From the NCBI RefSeq assembly GCF_000743355.1, contig NZ_JQEI01000023.1:124001-188000 (forward strand): 64,000 nt of DNA, in the 5' to 3' direction. The notes under the pieces were generated by a model. That model was not told the DNA's origin and did no database searches. It saw nothing but the letters and a program-made list of their open reading frames with translations. This DNA is from Serratia sp. Ag1 (GTDB lineage Bacteria; Pseudomonadota; Gammaproteobacteria; Enterobacterales; Enterobacteriaceae). Every line of letters starts with the position of its first letter. Position 1 is the first letter of the stretch. The position numbers and the translations under genes were made by a program. This document shows, piece by piece, positions 30,749-42,329 of the stretch.

Positions 30749-30908
30749 TTGTGCTGCGTCAGTTGCATTTATCACGCATTTTGCATAGATTTGGGCGTTT
30801 TCGTGCGCAGGTTTCTTCCCTCTGATTATTCTCGCTCAAGGCCACCGCCTGGCCAGGGTCTGAGGGGCCTGTGTGGAAGTTATCAGGTAGTTTTATCAGG
30901 CAATAACT

Positions 30909-31460
30909 ATGACCGCGACTGCACAGCAGCTTCAGTTTATTAAAGACAGTATCAAAACCATCCCCGACTATCCGAAGCCGGGCATTCTGTTTCGTGATGT
31001 GACCAGCCTGTTGGAAAACCCGCTGGCTTATGCTGCCAGCATCGAACTGCTGGTTGAGCGTTACCGCGAGGCAGGCTTTACCAAAGTGGTGGGGACTGAG
31101 GCGCGTGGTTTTCTGTTTGGAGCCCCGGTGGCGCTGGCGTTAGGGGTTGGGTTTGTGCCGGTGCGCAAGCCGGGTAAATTACCGCGTGCAACTCTGTGCG
31201 AAAGCTATGAGCTGGAATATGGCACCGATCGGCTGGAAATTCACAGCGATGCGATTACTGCAGATGACAAAGTGCTGATGGTGGACGATCTGCTGGCAAC
31301 CGGTGGCACCATCGAAGCCACGGTTAAACTGATCCGCCGGTTAGGTGGTGCAGTAACCGACGCGGCGTTTATTATCAACCTGCCGGATCTCGGTGGTGAA
31401 ACGCGCCTGAATGGCTTGGGCATCGATTGCTACAGCCTGGTCGACTTTGCCGGGCACTGA
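30909..31460 (+). CDS. apt: Adenine phosphoribosyltransferase
   Basis: Apt makes AMP and pyrophosphate from adenine and PRPP, salvaging the base. The 183 residues match E. coli. The PRPP-binding motif is [13 protein letters not shown]; the adenine-site region includes [15 protein letters not shown]. It precedes dnaX by 97 bases. Confidence 0.97.
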   Translation: MTATAQQLQFIKDSIKTIPDYPKPGILFRDVTSLLENPLAYAASIELLVERYREAGFTKVVGTEARGFLFGAPVALALGVGFVPVRKPGKLPRATLCESYELEYGTDRLEIHSDAITADDKVLMVDDLLATGGTIEATVKLIRRLGGAVTDAAFIINLPDLGGETRLNGLGIDCYSLVDFAGH

Positions 31461-31557
31461 TCCATCGCAGCCGTTCGGCATGACCATAACGGCCTCGCGG
31501 AACGCCGCGGGGCTGTGTTAGCATGGCCCTCCAGACCACTCGACTTCTCCGGTATCA

Positions 31558-33513
31558 ATGAGCTATCAGGTTCTAGCCCGTAAGTGGCGCCCTCAAACGT
31601 TTGCAGATGTTGTCGGACAGGAACATGTCCTGACGGCGCTGGCTAACGGCCTCTCTTTGGGGCGCATCCATCACGCCTATCTGTTTTCGGGCACGCGTGG
31701 CGTGGGTAAAACGTCGATTGCCCGCCTGTTGGCTAAAGGCCTGAACTGTGAAACCGGTATTACTGCCACGCCTTGCGGCCAATGTGATAACTGTCGCGAG
31801 ATCGAACAGGGGCGGTTTGTCGATCTGATCGAGATCGATGCGGCATCCAGAACCAAGGTGGAAGACACCCGCGATCTGCTGGATAACGTGCAATATGCGC
31901 CTGCTCGTGGCCGGTTCAAAGTTTACCTGATCGATGAAGTGCATATGCTCTCGCGCCACAGCTTCAATGCGTTGCTGAAAACGCTGGAAGAGCCGCCTTC
32001 GCACGTCAAATTCCTGCTGGCAACCACCGATCCGCAGAAACTGCCGGTGACAATCCTTTCGCGCTGCCTGCAATTTCATCTCAAAGCATTAGACGTTGAA
32101 CAGATCCGCACTCAACTGGAAACCATCCTGCAGGCGGAGCAGATTACCAGTGACGCCCGAGCGTTGCAGTTGTTGGCACGAGCTGCCGATGGCAGTATGC
32201 GCGATGCCCTCAGCCTGACCGATCAGGCCATTGCCATGGGGCAAGGCCAGGTGACCACCGCCACCGTCAGCCAAATGCTTGGCACGCTAGATGACGAACA
32301 GCCACTGGCGATTCTTGAAGCCTTGGTGGGTGCCGATGGCGAAAAGGTGATGGCTCAGGTGGCTCAGGCGGCTTCACGCGGTGTCGATTGGGAAAACCTG
32401 CTGGTGGAAACGCTGGCACTGTTGCACCGCATTGCGATGATTCAGCTGTTGCCTGCGGCGCTGGATAATCACTATGCCGCGATTGAACAACGTTTGCGCG
32501 AGTTGGCGCGGACCTTGCCACCGGCAGAACTGCAGCTTTATTACCAAACTCTGTTGGTCGGGCGTAAAGAGCTGGCTTATGCGCCGGATCGCCGTATGGG
32601 CGTGGAGATGACCCTGCTGCGTGCGCTGGCATTTCACCCTAAAGCTGTGATCCCTGAACCGGTCGCCATGCTGCAGCCGGCTCCAGCAGCACCGAGTGCG
32701 CAGCCGCAGAGCCCGGCGCTGCAACCACAATTTCAAGACGCCCCGCCCCCTTTGGGGCAGGCGGCGCCACCACAGAATCATCAACCAGCGAGTTTACCCG
32801 ATGCTACCGCGCAACTGCTGAAAGCGCGAACCCAGTTGCTGCGGCAACAGGGGGCATCCACACCAAAAAAGAATGAGCCGGCTGCGCCTGGAACAGCGCG
32901 GTCGGCAAACTCAGCGCTGGAGCGGTTAGCTTCCGTGACTGAGCGTAGCCAGAAGCGTCAGGCGGAAAAGGTCGTGGCGGAAAAGCCCGCCAAGCCAGAG
33001 GCCTATCGCTGGCGTGCGCAGACCGAACCGGAAGCTGCTCCTGAGCCATTAACCACACCAAAAGCTTTACGCACGGCGCTGGAGCATGAAAAAACGCCCG
33101 AGCTGTCTGCTAAGCTGGTGGTTGAGGCCATTGCGCGTGATCCCTGGGCGGCAGAAATTGATCGGCTGCAAATACCGAAACTGGTCCAGCAACTGGCGTT
33201 GAACGCCTTTAAAGAAGTGCCAGAACCAGGCAGAATTTGTCTCCACTTACGTTCTTCGCAGCGTCATCTGAATTCGCCTTCGGCGCAGAAGACGCTGGCT
33301 GATGCACTCGGCGAGCTGTATGGCAACCCGGTTGAACTCATCGTTGTGGAAGACGATAATCCGGTGGAGCGGACTCCGCTGGAGTGGCGGCAAGCCATAT
33401 ATGAAGAAAAGCTGGCGCAGGCTCGCCAGTCCATCGTTGCGGATACCAATATCCAGACGCTGCGCCGATTTTTCGACGCGGATCTGGATGAAGACAGTAT
33501 CCGCCCTATTTAA
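31558..33513 (+). CDS. dnaX: DNA polymerase III tau subunit (and gamma by frameshift)
   Basis: DnaX makes the clamp-loader ATPase tau, and by -1 frameshift the shorter gamma. The 651-residue tau (E. coli 643) has Walker A GTRGVGKTS, a zinc-binding Cys cluster (CETGITATPCGQCDNC), Walker B LIDEVHM and sensor region. A proline-rich linker precedes the C-terminal tau-specific domain that binds DnaB and the polymerase. A slippery site is at codons 436-438. Confidence 0.97.
   Translation: MSYQVLARKWRPQTFADVVGQEHVLTALANGLSLGRIHHAYLFSGTRGVGKTSIARLLAKGLNCETGITATPCGQCDNCREIEQGRFVDLIEIDAASRTKVEDTRDLLDNVQYAPARGRFKVYLIDEVHMLSRHSFNALLKTLEEPPSHVKFLLATTDPQKLPVTILSRCLQFHLKALDVEQIRTQLETILQAEQITSDARALQLLARAADGSMRDALSLTDQAIAMGQGQVTTATVSQMLGTLDDEQPLAILEALVGADGEKVMAQVAQAASRGVDWENLLVETLALLHRIAMIQLLPAALDNHYAAIEQRLRELARTLPPAELQLYYQTLLVGRKELAYAPDRRMGVEMTLLRALAFHPKAVIPEPVAMLQPAPAAPSAQPQSPALQPQFQDAPPPLGQAAPPQNHQPASLPDATAQLLKARTQLLRQQGASTPKKNEPAAPGTARSANSALERLASVTERSQKRQAEKVVAEKPAKPEAYRWRAQTEPEAAPEPLTTPKALRTALEHEKTPELSAKLVVEAIARDPWAAEIDRLQIPKLVQQLALNAFKEVPEPGRICLHLRSSQRHLNSPSAQKTLADALGELYGNPVELIVVEDDNPVERTPLEWRQAIYEEKLAQARQSIVADTNIQTLRRFFDADLDEDSIRPI
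32849..32905 (+). promoter_or_regulatory. Programmed -1 frameshift signal in dnaX
   Basis: The slippery heptamer A-AAA-AAG is at 32865-32871 in the correct phase. An SD-like AGGGGG lies 10 bases upstream (32849-32854). Six bases downstream a 10-bp stem (ccggctgcgc with gcgcggtcgg, two G-U pairs, 8-base loop) ends at 32905. Slippage gives GAA then TGA, hence a gamma of about 439 residues ending KKE. Confidence 0.95.
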
Positions 33514-33544
33514 CGCGGCGCACCGTGCGCGGCCAATGCTATGA

Positions 33545-33882
<338 letters not shown>

Positions 33883-33883
<1 letters not shown>

Positions 33884-34488
33884 TGCAAACCAGTCCGCTG
33901 CTTGAATCCTTGATGGAAGCATTGCGCTGCCTGCCGGGCGTTGGCCCGAAGTCGGCGCAGCGCATGGCGTTTCAGCTGTTGCAGCGCGATCGCAGCGGTG
34001 GGATGCGCCTGGCACAGGCGTTGACCCGTGCGATGTCGGAGATTGGCCATTGTGCCGATTGCCGCACTTTTACCGAACAGGACACCTGCACCATCTGCAA
34101 TAATCCGCGTCGTCAGCAAAACGGCCAGATCTGCGTGGTAGAAAGCCCGGCAGATATCCACGCCATTGAGCAGACCGGGCAGTTTGCCGGGCGCTACTTT
34201 GTGCTGATGGGCCATCTGTCGCCGCTCGACGGTATCGGGCCTGGTGATATCGGCCTGGATCGGCTGGAGCAACGGCTGGAAAAGGAAACCATTACCGAAG
34301 TGATCCTGGCCACCAACCCGACGGTGGAAGGGGATGCGACGGCCAACTACATTGCTGAAATGTGCGGCCAGTATGGCATTCTGGCCAGCCGCATCGCTCA
34401 CGGTGTGCCGGTGGGCGGTGAACTGGAGATGGTTGATGGCACCACGCTGTCGCACTCTTTGGCCGGTCGCAACGTGATCAAGTTCTGA
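33883..34488 (+). CDS. recR: Recombination mediator RecR
   Basis: RecR, with RecO and RecF, loads RecA at gaps. The 201 residues have a helix-hairpin-helix ([14 protein letters not shown]), a C4 zinc motif ([16 protein letters not shown]) and a Toprim domain starting [12 protein letters not shown]. It is coupled to ybaB. Confidence 0.97.
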
Positions 34489-34549
34489 TGCCTTTCTGCG
34501 GGGCAGGCCACTGCCCCGTCATCGCTTGGTAAAAATTCCTCTCCATTCG

Positions 34550-34578
34550 CTTGAAAAATCTCAACCTTGACCCCACTT
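34550..34578 (+). promoter_or_regulatory. Heat-shock (sigma-32) promoter of htpG
   Basis: CTTGAAA at 34550-34556, a 14-base spacer and CCCCACTT at 34571-34578 match the sigma-32 consensus (CTTGAAA, 11-15, CCCCATNT). The start codon is about 45 bases away. Confidence 0.9.
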
Positions 34579-34623
34579 AACCTGCATTGTTCGCTTTGCT
34601 CACTACTGTCTTTGAGGTAATCA

Positions 34624-36495
34624 ATGAGTATGAAAGGTCAAGAAACCCGTGGGTTCCAGTCTGAAGTAAAACAACTGCTTCATTTGATGATTCATTCGCT
34701 GTACTCCAATAAAGAAATTTTTCTGCGTGAGCTGATTTCCAACGCATCCGATGCTGCTGACAAACTGCGCTTCCGTGCGCTTTCAGCTCCTGAGCTGTAT
34801 GAAGGTGATGGCGAGCTACGCGTGCGCCTCTCTTTCGACAAAGACAAACGTACCCTGACGATTACTGACAACGGCATTGGTATGAACCGTGAAGAGGTGA
34901 TCGAAAACCTGGGCACCATTGCTAAATCTGGCACCAAGGCGTTCCTGGAGTCGATTGGTTCCGATCAGGCGAAAGACAGCCAGCTGATTGGTCAGTTTGG
35001 CGTTGGTTTCTATTCCGCGTTTATCGTGGCAGATAAAGTGACCGTGCGCACCCGCGCGGCGGGTACGGCGGCTGATGCTGGCGTGTTCTGGGAATCTGCC
35101 GGTGAAGGCGATTACACCATCGCGGACATCACTAAAGAAGATCGCGGCACCGAAATTACCTTGCACCTGCGCGAAGGCGAAGATGAATATCTTGATGCCT
35201 GGCGTTTGCGTTCGGTGATCGGCAAATACTCCGATCACATTGCGTTGCCGGTAGAGATCGAAACCAAGAATGAAGAAGACGATACGGTGACCTGGGAGAA
35301 AATCAACAAGGCGCAAGCCCTGTGGACTCGCAGCAAATCAGACGTCACCGACGAAGAGTACAAAGAGTTCTACAAACACATTTCCCATGACTTCACTGAA
35401 CCGCTGAGCTGGAGCCACAACCGTGTGGAAGGCAAGCAGGAATACACCAGCCTGCTGTATATCCCGGCGCAAGCGCCGTGGGACATGTGGAACCGTGATC
35501 ACAAACATGGTTTGAAGCTGTACGTGCAGCGCGTGTTCATCATGGACGACGCCGAACAGTTTATGCCGAATTACCTGCGTTTTGTGCGCGGCCTGATCGA
35601 TTCCAACGATCTGCCGCTGAACGTTTCCCGTGAAATTCTGCAGGATAACCGCATCACGCAAAACCTGCGTGGCGCGTTAACCAAGCGCGTATTGCAGATG
35701 CTGGACAAGCTGGCGAAAGACGACGCAGAAAGCTACCAGAAATTCTGGCAGCAGTTCGGCCTGGTGCTGAAAGAGGGCCCGGCGGAAGATCACAGCAACA
35801 AGGAAGCGGTTGCCAAACTGCTGCGCTTTGCTTCTACGCATAACGACAGCTCGGCGCAGACCGTTGCGCTGGAAGAGTATGTTGGCCGCATGAGCGAAGG
35901 CCAGGACAAAATCTACTACATCACTGCCGACAGCTACGCCGCCGCCAAGAGCAGCCCGCATCTGGAACTGTTCCGCAAGAAAGGCATTGAAGTGCTGCTG
36001 CTCTCCGATCGCATTGACGAATGGATGATGAGCTACCTGACCGAGTTTGATGGCAAGGTGTTCCAGTCGGTCAGCAAAGCGGATGAAGCGCTGGATAAAC
36101 TGGCGGATGAAACCGAAGAGCAGAAAGAAGCCGAGAAACAGCTTGAGCCATTTATCGAGCGGGTGAAAACGCTGCTGGGTGAGCGGGTGAAAGACGTGCG
36201 CCTGACGCACCGTTTAACTGATACTCCGGCGATTGTCACCACCGATGCCGATGAAATGACCACCCAGATGGCGAAGCTGTTTGCCGCTGCGGGCCAGGCA
36301 GCGCCAGAAGTGAAGTATATTTTTGAGCTGAACCCGGAGCATGCGTTGGTTAAACGCGCCTCTGACGTGGGCGATAACGAACAATTTGCCGAATGGATCG
36401 ATCTGCTGTTGGATCAGGCTCTGTTGGCAGAGCGCGGTACGCTGGAAGATCCAAACCAGTTTATCCGCCGGATGAATAAGTTACTGTCTGCGTAA
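34624..36495 (+). CDS. htpG: Chaperone HtpG (Hsp90)
   Basis: HtpG is the dimeric bacterial Hsp90. The 623 residues include the GHKL ATP-site motifs [22 protein letters not shown] and [11 protein letters not shown], a middle domain and a dimerisation domain. Two starts are in frame, 34624 and 34630; AGGT lies five bases from the first, so it is chosen, although E. coli HtpG begins at the equivalent of the second (MKGQETRGF). Confidence 0.97.
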   Translation: MSMKGQETRGFQSEVKQLLHLMIHSLYSNKEIFLRELISNASDAADKLRFRALSAPELYEGDGELRVRLSFDKDKRTLTITDNGIGMNREEVIENLGTIAKSGTKAFLESIGSDQAKDSQLIGQFGVGFYSAFIVADKVTVRTRAAGTAADAGVFWESAGEGDYTIADITKEDRGTEITLHLREGEDEYLDAWRLRSVIGKYSDHIALPVEIETKNEEDDTVTWEKINKAQALWTRSKSDVTDEEYKEFYKHISHDFTEPLSWSHNRVEGKQEYTSLLYIPAQAPWDMWNRDHKHGLKLYVQRVFIMDDAEQFMPNYLRFVRGLIDSNDLPLNVSREILQDNRITQNLRGALTKRVLQMLDKLAKDDAESYQKFWQQFGLVLKEGPAEDHSNKEAVAKLLRFASTHNDSSAQTVALEEYVGRMSEGQDKIYYITADSYAAAKSSPHLELFRKKGIEVLLLSDRIDEWMMSYLTEFDGKVFQSVSKADEALDKLADETEEQKEAEKQLEPFIERVKTLLGERVKDVRLTHRLTDTPAIVTTDADEMTTQMAKLFAAAGQAAPEVKYIFELNPEHALVKRASDVGDNEQFAEWIDLLLDQALLAERGTLEDPNQFIRRMNKLLSA

Positions 36496-36508
36496 TAGAT
36501 CCCACCCG

Positions 36509-36542
36509 CGCTCCTCACCCAGCGGTGAGGGGCGTATTTTTT
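36509..36542 (+). terminator. Rho-independent terminator after htpG
   Basis: An 11-bp stem (cgctcctcacc / ggtgaggggcg, one G-U pair) with loop CAGC is followed by TA and six T residues. Confidence 0.9.
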
Positions 36543-36657
36543 CTCTCTTCGCTAATTGCCTCGTTTCAGCGGGCTTTTTCCGCCATTGATCTCTTGTACC
36601 AACCTTGAGCCAGCACCCCGGTAAATGGTATGGTTGAGTGTTTTCGCAACTTTATAA

Positions 36658-37329
<672 letters not shown>

Positions 37330-37349
37330 TCGGTTTTGTTGCTGTACCG

Positions 37350-37380
37350 AACGCCGGGCCTGACGCCCGGCGTTTTTTTT
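37350..37380 (+). terminator. Rho-independent terminator after adk
   Basis: A 9-10-bp GC-rich stem (acgccgggc / gcccggcgt) with a 5-base loop is followed by eight T residues. Confidence 0.95.
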
Positions 37381-37434
37381 CCCTTTGCTGGCGCGTTTAC
37401 CGAACCACCCTATTTAGCTGACAGGAAAAGACGC

Positions 37435-38568
37435 ATGCTCAGGCAGACAAGTTTTCTGGAAGAGGCCACAGCCCGACAGATTGTGCAACGCGCGATGGGC
37501 ATTATTCACCATTCGGTCAACGTGATGGACAATAACGGGGTGATTATTGCCTCGGGCGATCCGGCACGGTTGTATCAGCGCCACGAAGGTGCACTGTTGG
37601 CGCTGACGGAAAATCGGGTTGTAGAAATAGATACTGCGACAGCGGCTCATCTGAAAGGGGTTAAGCCCGGCATCAACCTGCCGTTTAGTTTTCGCCAGCA
37701 ATACGTTGGGGTGATCGGGATTTCGGGGGAACCGCAGGAAGTCCGTGCCTACGCTGAACTGGTGAAAATGGCCGCTGAAATGATGGTAGAGCAGGCGGCA
37801 TTGTTGGATCAAAATCAGTGGGAGAAACGCTACCGTGAGGAACTGGCGGATCAACTGCTGCAGCCGCAAGCGGAGCCCGGTTCGCTGGAGGCGATGGCGG
37901 CCTATCTGGGGCTAGATCTGCAGCAACCACGCATTGTCTGGATTGTCGAACACCACGACCAGCCGCCGCAATTATTACGCGAGCTGTTTGCCGAATTGGA
38001 AAGCACCCAGCACGGTGCCTTGATCTCTATGACGCGTTTCAATGAGCTGGTGCTTTTGCGGCCTGCCATGCTGCAGCGAGGGGAATGGAGTCTCAAGCAG
38101 GAACGCCGTCAGGCGCAGCAGTTGTTGAACCAACTGCAAGGGCGCTTCAACGTCAGATTGATTATCGGTGGCTATTTCGCCGGGCTGGAAGGATTACAGC
38201 GTTCGAGCCTGACCGCGCGGGCAACCCAGGTGATGGCACGCAGGTTGAAGCTGCGGCATAAAACGTTGTTCTATCAGGACTACCCGCTGCCTTCGCTGCT
38301 GTGCGACATGGGGGAGGGCTGGCGAGCGCAGGAACTGTCCAGGCCGTGGGCGGTGTTGAGCGAAAAAGACGAAAAGGGAGTGCTGCGCAGTACGCTCCGC
38401 CAATATTTTTACCAAAATTGTGATCAGACGCAAACCGCACTGCAACTGCATATTCATGTGAATACGCTGCGTTATCGCCTGCAAAAAATAGAAGCTATAA
38501 CAGGTTTAAAAATTAATAACTTAGGCGATAACCTACAGCTGTATATCGGTATGCTGATTAATGACTGA
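37435..38568 (+). CDS. cdaR: CdaR-family sugar-diacid regulator
   Basis: This 377-residue protein has an N-terminal diacid-recognition domain (LEEATARQIVQRAMGIIHHSVNVMD region) and a C-terminal PucR-type HTH (LQLHIHVNTLRYRLQKIEAITG). CdaR in E. coli activates D-glucarate, galactarate and D-glycerate use. The start at 37435 has AGGAAA upstream; a longer upstream frame runs through the adk terminator and is rejected. It is followed by a glycerate kinase gene, so it likely senses a glycerate or sugar diacid. Confidence 0.88.
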   Translation: MLRQTSFLEEATARQIVQRAMGIIHHSVNVMDNNGVIIASGDPARLYQRHEGALLALTENRVVEIDTATAAHLKGVKPGINLPFSFRQQYVGVIGISGEPQEVRAYAELVKMAAEMMVEQAALLDQNQWEKRYREELADQLLQPQAEPGSLEAMAAYLGLDLQQPRIVWIVEHHDQPPQLLRELFAELESTQHGALISMTRFNELVLLRPAMLQRGEWSLKQERRQAQQLLNQLQGRFNVRLIIGGYFAGLEGLQRSSLTARATQVMARRLKLRHKTLFYQDYPLPSLLCDMGEGWRAQELSRPWAVLSEKDEKGVLRSTLRQYFYQNCDQTQTALQLHIHVNTLRYRLQKIEAITGLKINNLGDNLQLYIGMLIND

Positions 38569-38692
38569 ACTGTATTAACCCACAATTTTCCAGCCTTTTT
38601 GACCGGCTATTTTTGTTGTTTTCTCTCAGGCGAAAATGTGGCACTGGCGTTAAGTTAACGGTCATTCAATCTCGTAGGCTGAGGAATCTGCA

Positions 38693-39856
38693 ATGACAAT
38701 CCTGAAAAAAATCGTGATCGCGCCAGACTCGTTTAAAGAAAGCCTGAGCGCGCTGGAAGTGGCACAGGCCATTGAGCGTGGCTTTCGCCAGATATTCCCA
38801 GATGTGCAGGCTGTGTTGCTACCGATGGCTGATGGCGGCGAAGGCACGGTGGATTCGATGGTAGCCGCCACGAGCGGTGAGATTGTTAAGGTCAGGGCGA
38901 CTGATCCTGTGGGTAAACCGGTAGAGGCGTTTTATGGTTGGCTGGGGGATGGGGAAACGGCGGTGATCGAGATGGCTGCCGCTTCTGGGTTGCATCTGGC
39001 CGTGGGCGAGGCACGTAATCCTCGCCTCACCACCAGTTACGGCACCGGGGAGTTAATCCTCGCGGCGCTGGATCGCGGGGCGAAAGCGATCATTCTGGGA
39101 ATCGGTGGCAGTGCCACCAACGATGGTGGCGCAGGCATGATGCAGGCGCTAGGAGCCCGCTTGCTGGATGAAAATCATCAGCCATTGCCTGCAGGGGGAG
39201 CCGCGTTGGCACAATTGGCCCATCTCGATCTCAGCCAGTTAGATCCGCGTTTACAGCAGGTCAAGATCACGGTGGCCTGCGATGTGGATAACCCGTTGTG
39301 TGGTGCAAAAGGCGCTTCGGCGGTTTTTGGCCCACAGAAAGGGGCGACGCCAGCCATGGTGCAGGAGTTGGATCAGGCACTGCAGCATTACGGGACGCTG
39401 TTGGAGCAGGCCACGGGGCGCCAGGTAATGAATGCCCCGGGAGCCGGGGCGGCAGGGGGAATGGGGGCGGCACTAATCGGCTTCCTGGCGGCAGAATTGC
39501 GACCGGGTATTGAGATCGTCATTGAAACGCTGCAACTGGAAGCAGCGCTGCGCGATGCCGATCTGGTGATCACCGGCGAAGGGCGGCTCGACAGCCAATC
39601 CATTCACGGCAAAACCCCGATCGGCGTAGCGCGGGTGGCAAAGCGCCACCGGTTGCCGGTGATCGGCATCGCCGGTAGCTTGGCGGCGGATTATCAGGTG
39701 GTACATCAGCACGGCATCGATGCCGCTTTCTCAGTGCTGGATCGCATTATGACGCTGGAAGAGGCGCTGGCGGGTGCGGCTCGCAATCTGGAAGTGACCG
39801 CACGCAACGTTGCTGCGGTTTGGCAATTGGCGCAGCAGGGGAGCACCTCTTGCTGA
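38693..39856 (+). CDS. garK: Glycerate kinase (GarK/GlxK family)
   Basis: This 387-residue enzyme phosphorylates D-glycerate, probably to 2-phosphoglycerate. Recognisable blocks are IAPDSFKESLSALEVA at the start, MADGGEGTVDSM, GIGGSATNDGGAGMM and GEGRLDSQ. GAGGA precedes the ATG. It lies 124 bases after cdaR. The GarK and GlxK paralogues are hard to tell apart, so the symbol is provisional. Confidence 0.9.
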   Translation: MTILKKIVIAPDSFKESLSALEVAQAIERGFRQIFPDVQAVLLPMADGGEGTVDSMVAATSGEIVKVRATDPVGKPVEAFYGWLGDGETAVIEMAAASGLHLAVGEARNPRLTTSYGTGELILAALDRGAKAIILGIGGSATNDGGAGMMQALGARLLDENHQPLPAGGAALAQLAHLDLSQLDPRLQQVKITVACDVDNPLCGAKGASAVFGPQKGATPAMVQELDQALQHYGTLLEQATGRQVMNAPGAGAAGGMGAALIGFLAAELRPGIEIVIETLQLEAALRDADLVITGEGRLDSQSIHGKTPIGVARVAKRHRLPVIGIAGSLAADYQVVHQHGIDAAFSVLDRIMTLEEALAGAARNLEVTARNVAAVWQLAQQGSTSC

Positions 39857-39949
39857 TATCGGTTCCGGCTAAGCACTTTTCCGCTACAATAGGCGCCATT
39901 AATCACGGTTAATAACAACGTATTAGCCTGGCAGGAAAAGGGGCCTGTA

Positions 39950-40912
39950 ATGAAGCAAGAGAAACACGGGGTATTGCTGGTCAATCTGGGTACGCCTGAT
40001 GCCCCGACTCCGCAGGCGGTGAAACGCTATCTGAAAGAGTTCCTCAGCGATAGCCGTGTGGTTGATCTTTCGCCGTTGCTTTGGTGGCCGATTCTGAACG
40101 GGGCCATTTTGCCGCTGCGTTCGCCGCGCGTGGCCAAGCTGTATCAATCGGTCTGGATGGATGAAGGTTCACCCTTGCTGGTTTACAGCCGCCGTCAGCA
40201 GCAGGCGCTGGCGGAACGTATGCCGAACACGCCGATAGAGTTGGGGATGAGCTATGGTTCACCGAGCCTGGCGCAGGCGCTCGATAAGCTGTTGGCGCAA
40301 GGGGTAACCAATCTGGTGGTATTGCCGCTTTATCCACAGTATTCCTGCTCCACTAGCGCGGCGGTGTGGGATGGCGTGGCTCGGGTGCTTAAAGGTTACC
40401 GCCGTTTGCCATCGATTAGCTTTATCCGTGACTATGCTGAACATCCCGCTTATATCCGTGCTTTGCAGCACAGCGTTGAAAGTTGTTTTGCCGAACACGG
40501 TCAGCCCGATCGTCTGATCATGTCTTTCCACGGTATTCCCAAGCGTTATGCCAGTTTGGGGGATGATTACCCGCAGCGTTGTGAGGATACCTACCGGGCG
40601 CTGGCGGCTACGCTGCCGTTGGCTGCAGATCGGGTGATGCTGACTTATCAATCACGCTTTGGCCGTGAACCCTGGTTAACGCCCTACACCGATGAAACCC
40701 TGAAAGGGTTGCCAGCGCAGGGGGTGAAACATATTCAACTGATTTGCCCCGGTTTTTCGGCTGACTGTTTAGAAACGCTGGAAGAGATCAAAGAGCAGAA
40801 CCGGGAGATTTTCTTGCAGGCTGGCGGTGAGAAATTCGAGTATATCTCTGCGCTTAATGACGACCCCGCGCATATTGATATGATGCAGCAGCTGGTGGCA
40901 CAGCGGTTTTAA
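39950..40912 (+). CDS. hemH: Ferrochelatase
   Basis: HemH inserts iron into protoporphyrin IX, the last step of haem synthesis. The 320 residues match E. coli. Start block [11 protein letters not shown], and the active-site His in [10 protein letters not shown] and Glu in [11 protein letters not shown] are present. In E. coli hemH follows adk directly; here cdaR and garK intervene. Confidence 0.97.
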   Translation: MKQEKHGVLLVNLGTPDAPTPQAVKRYLKEFLSDSRVVDLSPLLWWPILNGAILPLRSPRVAKLYQSVWMDEGSPLLVYSRRQQQALAERMPNTPIELGMSYGSPSLAQALDKLLAQGVTNLVVLPLYPQYSCSTSAAVWDGVARVLKGYRRLPSISFIRDYAEHPAYIRALQHSVESCFAEHGQPDRLIMSFHGIPKRYASLGDDYPQRCEDTYRALAATLPLAADRVMLTYQSRFGREPWLTPYTDETLKGLPAQGVKHIQLICPGFSADCLETLEEIKEQNREIFLQAGGEKFEYISALNDDPAHIDMMQQLVAQRF

Positions 40913-40924
40913 CAGCAAGATTGT

Positions 40925-40953
40925 GGCGGGAATATGCTAATATTCCTGCCTGT
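40925..40953 (+). terminator. Hairpin after hemH
   Basis: An 11-bp stem with one G-U pair (ggcgggaatat / atattcctgcc) and loop GCTA lies 12 bases after the stop. The T tail is weak (TGTTC), so it is a possible terminator or attenuator before gsk. Confidence 0.5.
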
Positions 40954-40976
40954 TCACAGCCACTTCTGCCACTCAC

Positions 40977-42281
40977 ATGAAATTTCCTGGTAAACGCAAA
41001 TCCAAACACTATTTTCCGGTTAACGCTCGCGATCCGCTACTGCAACAGGCACAGCCAGAAAATGAAATTGGCACCTCTTATATCGTCGGTATCGATCAGA
41101 CCCTGGTGGATATCGAAGCGAAAGTGGACGACGCGTTTGTCGCACGTTATGGCCTGAGCGTAGGCCATTCGCTGGTGATCGACGATGAGATTGCCGAAGC
41201 TCTGTATCAGGAATTGATCGACAACAACCTGATTACTCATCAGTTTGCCGGTGGGACGATCGGCAACACGTTGCACAATTATTCAGTGCTGGCAGACGAT
41301 CGTTCGATCCTGCTCGGTGTTATGTGCAGCAATATCAAGATTGGCAGCTATGCCTACCGCTATCTGTGTAACACTTCCAGCCGTACCGATCTCAACTACC
41401 TGCAAGCGGTGGATAATGCGATTGGCCGCTGCTTTACGCTGATTGGTGAAAGCGGTGAGCGCACCTTCGCTATCAGCCCTGGGCAGATGAACCAGTTGCG
41501 CCCAGAGAGCATTCCTGAAGAGGTGATTGCCGGGGCTTCTGCACTGGTGTTGACTTCTTATCTGGTGCGTTGCAAACCGGGCGAACCGATGCCTGCCGCC
41601 ACCATGCAGGCGATCGAATATGCCAAAAAGTACGATGTGCCGGTGGTGCTGACGCTGGGCACCAAGTATGTGATCGCTGACAACCCGCAGTGGTGGCGTG
41701 ATTTTCTCAACGAACACGTTGCTATTCTGGCGATGAACGAAGATGAAGCTCTGGAGTTGACCGGGCTGAGCGATCCGCTGATGGCTGCGGATATGGCATT
41801 AGAGTGGGTGGATTTGGTGCTGTGTACCGCTGGGCCAAGCGGCCTGTATATGGCAGGCTATACCGAAGAAGCCAACAAGCGTGAAACCCAGCATCCGCTG
41901 TTGCCTGGTCAGATTGCCGAGTTCAACCGTTACGAATTCAGCCGTGGCATGCGCCGTCTCCACTGCGTAAACCCATTGCGTATCTATTCACATATTGCTC
42001 CTTACATGGGCGGCCCAGAAAAGATTATGAATACCAACGGTGCTGGCGATGCTGCGCTGTCGGCTTTGCTGCATGACATTGCTGCCAATGGTTATCACCG
42101 CAACAACGTACCGAACTCCAGCAAACATGTGCGCAGTTATCTGACCTATTCGTCTTTGGCACAGGTGTGCAAATATGCCAACCGCGTCAGTTATCAGGTG
42201 CTTAACCAGCATTCACCGCGTCTGACGCGCGGCTTGCCGGAACGGGAAGATAGTCTGGAAGAGTCTTACTGGGAAAGGTAA
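40977..42281 (+). CDS. gsk: Inosine-guanosine kinase
   Basis: Gsk phosphorylates guanosine and inosine to the monophosphates with ATP. The 434 residues match E. coli. It is a PfkB/ribokinase-fold enzyme with the C-terminal motif NTNGAGDAALSALL carrying the catalytic Asp. It is convergent with ybaL. Confidence 0.96.
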   Translation: MKFPGKRKSKHYFPVNARDPLLQQAQPENEIGTSYIVGIDQTLVDIEAKVDDAFVARYGLSVGHSLVIDDEIAEALYQELIDNNLITHQFAGGTIGNTLHNYSVLADDRSILLGVMCSNIKIGSYAYRYLCNTSSRTDLNYLQAVDNAIGRCFTLIGESGERTFAISPGQMNQLRPESIPEEVIAGASALVLTSYLVRCKPGEPMPAATMQAIEYAKKYDVPVVLTLGTKYVIADNPQWWRDFLNEHVAILAMNEDEALELTGLSDPLMAADMALEWVDLVLCTAGPSGLYMAGYTEEANKRETQHPLLPGQIAEFNRYEFSRGMRRLHCVNPLRIYSHIAPYMGGPEKIMNTNGAGDAALSALLHDIAANGYHRNNVPNSSKHVRSYLTYSSLAQVCKYANRVSYQVLNQHSPRLTRGLPEREDSLEESYWER

Positions 42282-42289
42282 CCGCAATA

Positions 42290-42316
42290 GCAGGAGCGCC
42301 GTTTTAGCGCTCCTGC
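42290..42316. terminator. Hairpin between convergent gsk and ybaL
   Basis: A perfect 10-bp stem (gcaggagcgc / gcgctcctgc) with a 7-base loop sits between the two stop codons. There is no T run on either side. Confidence 0.5.
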
Positions 42317-42329
42317 CGGTACATCAACG

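Noticed and set aside
42290-42316. REP/BIME repeat after gsk
   Set aside because: Only a single hairpin with no REP consensus; kept as a hairpin only.
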